A DNA stretch of 20,750 nt from CAZINM01 sp964540605 (lineage in GTDB: Bacteria; Patescibacteriota; Dojkabacteria; SC72; JAHDCA01): contig CAZINM010000009.1 of the NCBI GenBank assembly GCA_964540605.1, forward strand, positions 1 through 20,750. Reading direction: 5' to 3'. The position numbers and the translations under genes are program-made. The stretch's first letter is position 1, and each line of letters starts with the position of its first letter. The notes beneath the pieces are model-generated. The model made no database searches and was not told where the DNA came from. It saw nothing but the letters and a program-made list of their open reading frames with translations. This document shows, piece by piece, positions 17,085-20,750 of this stretch.

Positions 17085-17738
17085 TCATTTCCCAAAATGA
17101 GTTCTAACAGCTTTTAACATTCTTTTTAAAGTCCAAACTCTTACTTGTTTAGGAGATTTCACTGGATTATCGAATGATCCTGGTTGATGATCAGTATCAC
17201 TGCAATCAGATGAGTCTGAAATAAGGAGATACAATTGATGTGCACAATCCATTAATGATTCAATTGGGACTTCACATCTTTGATATTGCCAATCTCTCAA
17301 AACATTCATCACTTCTAAAACTGAGTGCCAGACATAGATCTTATTTAGTAAGCCTCTTTTATCATTTTCTATTCTAAAAATATGCTCTTGTGTTAAATAT
17401 TCAGGAAATTCATCTTTTTTTCTAAACCTTGCAAATACAGATGGTCTTAAATTTGCTACCTCATAAATAGGGGTTACTATTCTTTCTGAATCTAATTTCT
17501 CCCATAATAAACTTGGTATTGCTTCAAATCTCGTTAGATCAGTATTGAAAAGAATATCGGTTAAATGTAGGGCTAAGGATCTTTGTATTCTCAGTGGTTC
17601 TTCTAATCTTCCGTCTACTTCTAAGCTATCATATGCAGAAGATACTAAAGCAGAGGCTTCTTCATAATCACTAACTACTTCTTGATCATCAACTATTACA
17701 ACACAATATCTTTCAGGATCACGACTGTATAAACCCAT
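17085..17738 (-). CDS. Hypothetical protein, helical and acidic
   Basis: A 217-residue protein I do not recognise. No signal peptide or membrane segment. The N-terminus (YCVVIVDDQEVVSDYEEA) could be a short beta strand followed by helices, and the rest is mostly predicted helix with many Leu, Glu, Asp and Arg. A Ser/Asp/Cys-rich low-complexity stretch (SDSSDCSDTDHQPGS) lies near residues 174-188, and a basic tail (KQVRVWTLKRMLKAVRTHFGK) ends the protein. VVIVDD superficially recalls response-regulator starts, but the receiver fold and phospho-Asp pattern are absent. Probably cytoplasmic. It has its own leaderless-type promoter. The decayed sugar-transferase remnant lies directly upstream on the same strand. 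Confidence 0.7.
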   Translation of the reverse strand: MGLYSRDPERYCVVIVDDQEVVSDYEEASALVSSAYDSLEVDGRLEEPLRIQRSLALHLTDILFNTDLTRFEAIPSLLWEKLDSERIVTPIYEVANLRPSVFARFRKKDEFPEYLTQEHIFRIENDKRGLLNKIYVWHSVLEVMNVLRDWQYQRCEVPIESLMDCAHQLYLLISDSSDCSDTDHQPGSFDNPVKSPKQVRVWTLKRMLKAVRTHFGK

Positions 17739-17744
17739 CCTATA

Positions 17745-17773
17745 AATATATACTCTGGAACTTATTATGTAAA
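17745..17773 (-). promoter_or_regulatory. Promoter of the 217-residue hypothetical gene (leaderless)
   Basis: Minus strand: TTTACA (17773-17768), a 17-bp spacer, then TATATT (17750-17745), each 5 of 6 matches to the sigma-70 consensus. The -10 ends 6 nt before the ATG (17738), placing the likely transcription start at the A of the start codon. Confidence 0.6.
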
Positions 17774-17830
17774 GAATTCATAGCATCGATCATTAATTAT
17801 TTCTTCTACAATTCGATTATTATTATATTG
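17774..17830. other. Spacer with no recognised feature
   Basis: AT-rich sequence between the hypothetical-gene promoter and the sugar-transferase remnant. I see no frame, hairpin or repeat here. Confidence 0.5.
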
Positions 17831-18098
17831 TCAGATTCGTAGAATTCGTCTTGCAGCTCTAAACATAATATAAAAATCAGTTTCTAAAGAGGCTTTTCTG
17901 CAATATAAGATATCTAAATGAAACCTTTCTATTGAGTTCTGACTTCCTCTATACCTTCAACCTTTGTATTACAAAGTATATCCTGAATTCCATCTACTAC
18001 TTTGTGATTATTGGAGGAGGATTTAATAAGAATCTATCAACTCTATCAATTGGAGAATCACTTTGGGGTTTATTTATATATTCATAATTTTCATACAT
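17831..18098 (-). pseudogene. Decayed bacterial sugar transferase (C-terminal part) with two frameshifts
   Basis: Three consecutive minus-strand open stretches join head to tail after two -1 shifts: 18098-17997 (from ATG, ending in TAG), then 18000-17929, then about 17941-17831. Read together they follow the C-terminal ~90 residues of phosphoglycosyltransferases of the WbaP/PglC/ExoY type, aligned from memory. IDRVDRFLL corresponds to the ITRVGRFLR segment, KVEGIEEVRTQNSI to KPGITGWAQVNGRNAI, and RFHLDILYCRKAS followed by DFYIMFRAARRIL to the LD-x-Y-Y ... S-x-x-x-D-x-x-I-L end. The catalytic Asp-Glu segment is not recognisable, so it should be non-functional. The family starts glycan assembly by moving a sugar-phosphate to undecaprenyl phosphate, which suits the surrounding glycan genes. 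Confidence 0.45.
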
Positions 18099-18129
18099 AA
18101 AAGATAGTATAACCCATAATATTGTAATC

Positions 18130-18160
18130 AAAACGAATTATTTTTATTTAGATTCGTTTT
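18130..18160. other. AT-rich stem-loop, possible weak bidirectional terminator
   Basis: Arms AAAACGAAT (18130-18138) and ATTCGTTTT (18152-18160), a 9-bp perfect stem with a 13-nt AT loop and T4 at the end of the stem on either strand. It lies between the sugar-transferase remnant and the sRNA promoter and may insulate them. Confidence 0.35.
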
Positions 18161-18176
18161 ACTAATGTGTTTTTCC

Positions 18177-18204
18177 TTGTATTCTTCATACTATATGTTA
18201 TAAT
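18177..18204 (+). promoter_or_regulatory. Promoter of a small RNA, extended -10
   Basis: TTGTAT (18177-18182), a 16-bp spacer, then TATAAT (18199-18204) preceded by TG at 18196-18197 (extended -10 TGTTATAAT). Expected start is near 18211. No ORF with a start signal follows; an intrinsic terminator lies about 65 nt downstream. The same TGTTATAAT occurs before the zinc-ribbon gene. Confidence 0.65.
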
Positions 18205-18217
18205 AATTTATTATAAC
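18197..18217. repeat. 21-bp perfect palindrome over the promoter (candidate operator)
   Basis: Half-sites GTTATAATAA and TTATTATAAC are perfect reverse complements around a single T. The palindrome contains the whole plus-strand -10 and the expected start point, and places a second TATAAT on the minus strand (18215-18210). A dimeric repressor bound here would block transcription. AT composition makes a chance origin possible. Confidence 0.5.
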
Positions 18218-18274
18218 AACGCCTTACATTTCGATTAGAAATGAGTTACAACCGGTCAAAGGAGCCGGTTTTTT
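18211..18274 (+). ncRNA. Candidate ~65-nt small RNA or attenuated leader
   Basis: Bounded by a good extended -10 promoter and an intrinsic terminator. It folds as hairpin CATTTC-GATTA-GAAATG (18227-18243), a short linker, then the terminator hairpin. It has no convincing reading frame. It may be a free small RNA, or the leader of the larger structured RNA beginning at 18293, with the terminator acting as an attenuator. The sequence cannot decide between them; no known family recognised. Confidence 0.5.
18250..18274 (+). terminator. Intrinsic terminator of the small RNA
   Basis: Stem AACCGG (18250-18255) / CCGGTT (18265-18270), 9-nt loop, followed at once by T-run to 18274 (six T in a row counting the stem end). 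It works only on the plus strand, because the minus-strand side lacks a T-run. Confidence 0.8.
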
Positions 18275-18292
18275 GTTCTTTAAAAACTATCC

Positions 18293-18440
18293 TTGTGCTA
18301 GTGGATCGCTAGCACAAAGATCTGAAGAAAAGACGTTTTCTTCGGTCTTAACTGTTGGACGGTATGAGTCGATCTCTACCGGATAGGGATCATCTCTACC
18401 GCTTGGAGATGTGTGTACACGCATCTCCAAGTTCCAACAG
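18293..18440 (+). ncRNA. Unrecognised structured RNA: two hairpins plus a tight three-way junction
   Basis: GC-richer than its surroundings and not coding. Hairpin 1: 18293-18303 pairs with 18307-18317 (11 bp). Hairpin 2: 18317-18331 pairs with 18336-18349 (14 bp, one bulge). Then an 8-bp stem CTGTTGGA (18352-18359) / TCCAACAG (18433-18440) encloses two arms. Arm A is 18360-18401 (5 + 3 + 8 bp with small bulges, loop CCGGA). Arm B is 18402-18431 (13 bp, loop GTAC). The three helices abut with only T18432 unpaired. All four wobble pairs (302/308, 323/344, 375/387, 412/421 after 18000) are G-U on the plus strand and would be A-C mismatches on the minus strand, so the plus strand is the RNA. It does not fit the tRNA, tmRNA, RNase P, SRP, 5S or 6S layouts I know. 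No promoter of its own was found; it may depend on readthrough of the 18250-18274 terminator. Confidence 0.6.
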
Positions 18441-18520
18441 GATGCTTAATACTTTGAAAAATATGGATATCTGAAATAGATAAATTGGATCAAGATATAT
18501 TAGAAACTCAAGTGCTACAA

Positions 18521-18560
18521 GTGGGCTTACTCATGTGATAATAAATCAAAGTAAGCCCAC
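18521..18560. other. Strong 10-bp stem-loop
   Basis: Perfect arms GTGGGCTTAC (18521-18530) and GTAAGCCCAC (18551-18560) around a 20-nt AT-rich loop. No T-run follows on either strand, so it is not a standard terminator. On the minus strand it lies 19 nt after the small ORF's stop and could protect the mRNA end; on the plus strand it could close the structured RNA. Confidence 0.55.
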
Positions 18561-18579
18561 CCAGGCAATCGGGGTCTAG

Positions 18580-18681
18580 TTAATGACCTTTCTTGCCGTT
18601 AGTTTTGGCAGTCGGTTTTTGACTACCTTTCTCACTCTCTTTTTTATCCTGCCGAGTGGCAGGTTTCTGGCTTTTCGCCAT
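18580..18681 (-). CDS. 33-residue lysine-rich small protein with a perfect Shine-Dalgarno
   Basis: ATG at 18681-18679, TAA at 18582-18580. The product starts MAKSQKPATRQDKKESEK and ends TNGKKGH. It has nine Lys and one Arg against three acidic residues and almost no hydrophobic ones, so it should be disordered, very basic and probably cytoplasmic; binding to RNA or the ribosome is a guess from charge. AGGAGG (18696-18691) sits 9 nt before the ATG. Base composition is richer in G+C than nearby genes, and codons 7-12 also form a 6-bp hairpin (CCTGCC / GGCAGG). No known family recognised. It follows a two-codon minigene in the same leader and ends just before the 18521-18560 stem-loop. Confidence 0.6.
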   Translation of the reverse strand: MAKSQKPATRQDKKESEKGSQKPTAKTNGKKGH

Positions 18682-18731
18682 TAGCGTGAACCTCCTTTCT
18701 TTTTGATTTTTAAGTTTGGATTTAGATTTTT

Positions 18732-18751
18732 TTAAATCATAAAAGCCTCCT
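18732..18751 (-). promoter_or_regulatory. Two-codon Met-Ile minigene with its own Shine-Dalgarno
   Basis: AGGAGG (18751-18746), 5-nt spacer, ATG (18740-18738), ATT, then TAA (18734-18732). It lies in the leader of the 33-residue small ORF. Minimal Met-Ile frames of this type (phage lambda bar minigenes, AUG AUA UAA) are known to release peptidyl-tRNA; a regulatory role here is inferred. Confidence 0.45.
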
Positions 18752-18767
18752 AAAAAAAGGATTTCTG

Positions 18768-18797
18768 AATATAACTTATAGTATAGATATCAGTCAA
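18768..18797 (-). promoter_or_regulatory. Promoter for the minigene and small ORF
   Basis: Minus strand TTGACT (18797-18792), 18-bp spacer, TATATT (18773-18768); both boxes match the sigma-70 consensus at 5 of 6 positions. Expected start is near 18761, about 10 nt before the first AGGAGG. Confidence 0.5.
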
Positions 18798-18882
18798 GAG
18801 TTAATACGATATTAGCTGTTAAAAATATCATTAAGGTAAAATTTCCAATTGTAGAAAAACCAGTAAAAAATATTTCTAATAT

Positions 18883-19158
18883 CTAAGCCTTGTTCAAGGA
18901 GTTATACCATTCTGGCTTATCTCCTTCTACATAAGGTAATTCTAATTCTTTAACTTTTTGCAAGACACCAAGAGTTTCCAACCTTTCTTCACAAGGTAAT
19001 GTTCTTGGAGTTAAATCAGGATTCCATGCTGCACCACAAGTATTACAATGGATCTCAAGAAGTTCTTCATCTTGAGGATATAAACCTCTGTACCAAGCCC
19101 CTTTTCTTGTTGAATTACAGTAAGGGCATTTCCCTTCATTTGTGATCTTCTGTCCCAT
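18883..19158 (-). CDS. Small zinc-ribbon protein
   Basis: A 91-residue protein with two Cys pairs, CPYC (residues 11-14) and CNTCG (about 38-42), a typical C-x2-C ... C-x2-C zinc ribbon. A charged helix around residues 57-75 (EERLETLGVLQKVKELELPY) follows. A further Cys at about 56 lies outside the ribbon. No DNA-binding or enzyme family can be named; such ribbons bind nucleic acid or proteins. The ATG at 19158 lies 28 nt after an extended -10 (TGTTATAAT, 19195-19187) with no Shine-Dalgarno. No terminator is seen after its stop, so transcription may run on toward the small ORF. Confidence 0.75.
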   Translation of the reverse strand: MGQKITNEGKCPYCNSTRKGAWYRGLYPQDEELLEIHCNTCGAAWNPDLTPRTLPCEERLETLGVLQKVKELELPYVEGDKPEWYNSLNKA

Positions 19159-19186
19159 AAATCTATTGTTTACAAAAATATTCCTA

Positions 19187-19195
19187 ATTATAACA
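19187..19195 (-). promoter_or_regulatory. Extended -10 promoter of the zinc-ribbon gene
   Basis: Minus strand TGTTATAAT directly next to the upstream gene's terminator; no good -35, as expected for an extended -10. Predicted leader is about 20 nt. Confidence 0.5.
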
Positions 19196-19224
19196 AAAAA
19201 GGGGAGCTTCTCGCCCCCCTTTTT
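19195..19224 (-). terminator. Intrinsic terminator of the secreted-protein gene
   Basis: Stem of GGGG / CCCC extended by GC/GC after one mismatch, flanked by AAAAAA and TTTTT, so a strong hairpin with T-run on the minus strand. It lies about 20 bp after the stop at 19243 and is symmetric enough to work both ways. Confidence 0.85.
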
Positions 19225-19242
19225 AGCTATTTAAAGATATCT

Positions 19243-20750
19243 TTAATAAAGATATCCAAATATGTCTACTGTAAGGAAACCTGAATTGTTTGATGGATAT
19301 ATATCATTTATGTAGAAAGAGAGTGGGTAACCATCTCCCATAACTTCATATTTGTATACATGATCGGCATTGCAATCGCCCCAATCAACATTTTCAGTAC
19401 CTACATACAGATCTAGAAGCTCCGTTCCATAAGAATGGTAACCAGAAACAAGATCTGTCCAAGTGTCTCCAGGAATTCTTGATGTTACAGAACACATTGC
19501 ATCAAACTCGATGGTGTCTCCTGCATTAGCTGTTCCACTTGATCTTAAAACATACTTTTTGCCAAGTTTCAGTGGATCAATTGTGCTTACTGGTAAACTA
19601 CTTAAACCATTCTCTTTAGCGTAGACATTTAAACTTTCTAAATGTCTATTAAAGTTATAGCCATCGATAACACCATCTGAAGCATCCTCATTGAAATGCT
19701 CTAAAATACTTGAGCTACAACCATATTTCCAATGGCCAACAAAATCTCCAAGTGCATTTAGTTCAGTCAACATGTCTCGGCAAGTACATCCCATGGTGTA
19801 TTTCTCAGCGTCTACATTGTATGTCGTTGATTTTTTCTTAGTAACTTTCTGTGCCCAACCCAATTCAGTGTAAAGCCATCTGTTTTGTCCCCATTCTTTA
19901 TAATATGGATTGTACATTAGATCCATGAATCCTGTTACTAAGCCGGCACTTGTTGCATCATCTACTGAATAGTCACAGAAGTCGGCTTCGTCCAATACAC
20001 CGTCATTATCGTTATCATTCTCTACAACAAATTCCCTTGTTAACCTAATATTTGGTTCACCGGCATCTTCTGTTGGATTAAATACAAAACAGTATTTACC
20101 TTCTTCCCATGAATCAACATTGAATGTTTTTGAAAAGTTGTAGGTTAAATATCCGTCATGAATCCAATCAAAAGTATCATGGAATCCATCTACATTACCC
20201 ATAACAGTGCCAGTACCAGCTGCACATGTACCTTTTCTTACAGCCCACTGTACATTATCAAAATCATCATCAACTAGGTACGCTTCAAGTGTAACATCAC
20301 CAGATACAACTTCCCCATCTGTTGCTGGATTTGTAATTTCTGCTTCTCTTGCAACGCATTCATATACCCTAACGAATAGTGCACCACTATTATCAGTCAT
20401 GCAACTTTGGTTATTACATGCATTTGCATACCAAGAATCCCACCAATCTGATATTGCAAATTGAACTGATGTTGATTCAACATCATATACAAAATTGTAA
20501 TCATGGCGTTGTATTTCCTCACCCTCAGCCAGATCGAAATCTCCCCATTCAACGATACCTATTTCTCCTGTTCCCATATCTGAAACTAAAGATGTAACTC
20601 CTCTTTTTGCAGCACCATCAAAAATACCTAAACTATGATCTAAACTACTCCATAAACCTGAGAAATCTGTTGCATATCCAGCATCAGCCATCCTAACAGC
20701 ATCGTAGTTATACCATCCATCAGCTTCGAACATATACTCTCCAGGATGTG
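19243..20750 (-). CDS. Large secreted protein with Ig-like and thrombospondin-3-like modules (5' partial)
   Basis: The frame stays open through the window edge: five more residues, HPGEY, precede the first in-window ATG at 20731-20733, so the gene starts outside. About 500 residues are visible. The first ~130 are beta-rich with many Trp, Tyr and Asp. Around 135-240 is an Ig-like module (ITNPATDGEVVSGDVTLEA ... VQWAVRKGTC ... GKYCFVFNPTEDAG) seen in secreted proteins of CPR bacteria. Next comes a calcium-binding type-3 loop, DNDNDGVLDEADFC. The C-terminal ~250 residues have several Cys (CTC, YGC, MC, DC) and aromatic-rich beta sequence of unknown fold. No membrane anchor at the end. Probably exported, disulfide-bonded and calcium-stabilised. 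Role unknown; surface attachment or a secreted matrix component is inferred. Confidence 0.8.
   Translation of the reverse strand, partial: HPGEYMFEADGWYNYDAVRMADAGYATDFSGLWSSLDHSLGIFDGAAKRGVTSLVSDMGTGEIGIVEWGDFDLAEGEEIQRHDYNFVYDVESTSVQFAISDWWDSWYANACNNQSCMTDNSGALFVRVYECVAREAEITNPATDGEVVSGDVTLEAYLVDDDFDNVQWAVRKGTCAAGTGTVMGNVDGFHDTFDWIHDGYLTYNFSKTFNVDSWEEGKYCFVFNPTEDAGEPNIRLTREFVVENDNDNDGVLDEADFCDYSVDDATSAGLVTGFMDLMYNPYYKEWGQNRWLYTELGWAQKVTKKKSTTYNVDAEKYTMGCTCRDMLTELNALGDFVGHWKYGCSSSILEHFNEDASDGVIDGYNFNRHLESLNVYAKENGLSSLPVSTIDPLKLGKKYVLRSSGTANAGDTIEFDAMCSVTSRIPGDTWTDLVSGYHSYGTELLDLYVGTENVDWGDCNADHVYKYEVMGDGYPLSFYINDIYPSNNSGFLTVDIFGYLY

Noticed and set aside
17085..17738. Response-regulator receiver domain from VVIVDD near the N-terminus
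   Set aside because: The later phospho-acceptor Asp and Thr/Lys motifs and the alternating fold are missing.
18013..18020. GGAGGAGG on the plus strand as a ribosome site
   Set aside because: No start codon at a useful distance, and it is the complement of a Pro-Pro-Pro run in the minus-strand sugar-transferase remnant.
18364..18474. 36-codon plus-strand ORF inside the structured RNA (ATG to TGA)
   Set aside because: No good ribosome site, codon choice unlike nearby genes, and the sequence is fully explained by the base-paired stems.
18290..18570. Known housekeeping RNA (tRNA, tmRNA, RNase P, SRP, 5S, 6S)
   Set aside because: I looked for the T-loop, tmRNA ends, RNase P core and SRP tetraloop motifs by eye and found none. 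A covariance-model search would be decisive.

Overview
This 20.75 kb window is AT-rich and uses the standard bacterial code, since TGA, TAA and TAG all end genes. It looks like a Candidate Phyla Radiation (Patescibacteria) chromosome, possibly Dojkabacteria/WS6 or Microgenomates-like. The clues are a giant YadA-head-like surface protein with its typical C-terminal modules, secreted proteins carrying dockerin-like and thrombospondin-3-like calcium loops, and a dense cluster of glycosyltransferases with short spacers. Almost no gene has a Shine-Dalgarno sequence. Several have a -10 box 5-7 nt before the start codon, which suggests leaderless mRNAs. The phylum is an inference from gene style; no rRNA marker is present.

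Layout. 1-6200: 3' part of a giant repetitive surface protein; its start lies outside the window. 6342-8345: large polytopic membrane protein, GT-C-like. 8346-10184 (minus): a three-gene coupled operon of GT2 - DUF2304 - DPM1-like GT2, whose first gene seems to start at a non-AUG codon. 10221-13738 (plus): GT2, GT4 and a DUF2142/GT-C-like membrane protein. A bidirectional terminator follows, then an archaeal-type 1-Cys peroxiredoxin (minus). 14571-16252: an exported dockerin-tailed protein broken into two frames by an apparent single-base shift. 16296-17057: rhamnosyltransferase-like GT2. 17085-17738 (minus): unknown helical protein with a good leaderless promoter.

17739-18882 has no long ORF but is the most unusual part. 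It holds (i) a decayed sugar-transferase (phosphoglycosyltransferase) remnant on the minus strand, (ii) a promoter overlapping a 21-bp perfect palindrome that drives a ~65-nt RNA ending at an intrinsic terminator, (iii) a GC-richer ~150-nt plus-strand structured RNA made of two hairpins and a tight three-way junction, and (iv) on the minus strand, a promoter, a two-codon 'Met-Ile' minigene and a 33-codon lysine-rich small ORF. Each of these two reading frames has a perfect AGGAGG, the only strong Shine-Dalgarno sites I noticed in front of start codons. I do not recognise the RNA or the small protein.

18883-20750 (minus): a zinc-ribbon protein, then the 3' part of a large secreted protein with its terminator.

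Taken together, the glycosyltransferases, DUF2304 and two GT-C-like proteins probably assemble and modify a cell-surface glycan on a lipid carrier. The window's surface proteins are plausible neighbours or substrates of that envelope. The sugar-transferase relic suggests the glycan locus has been remodelled.
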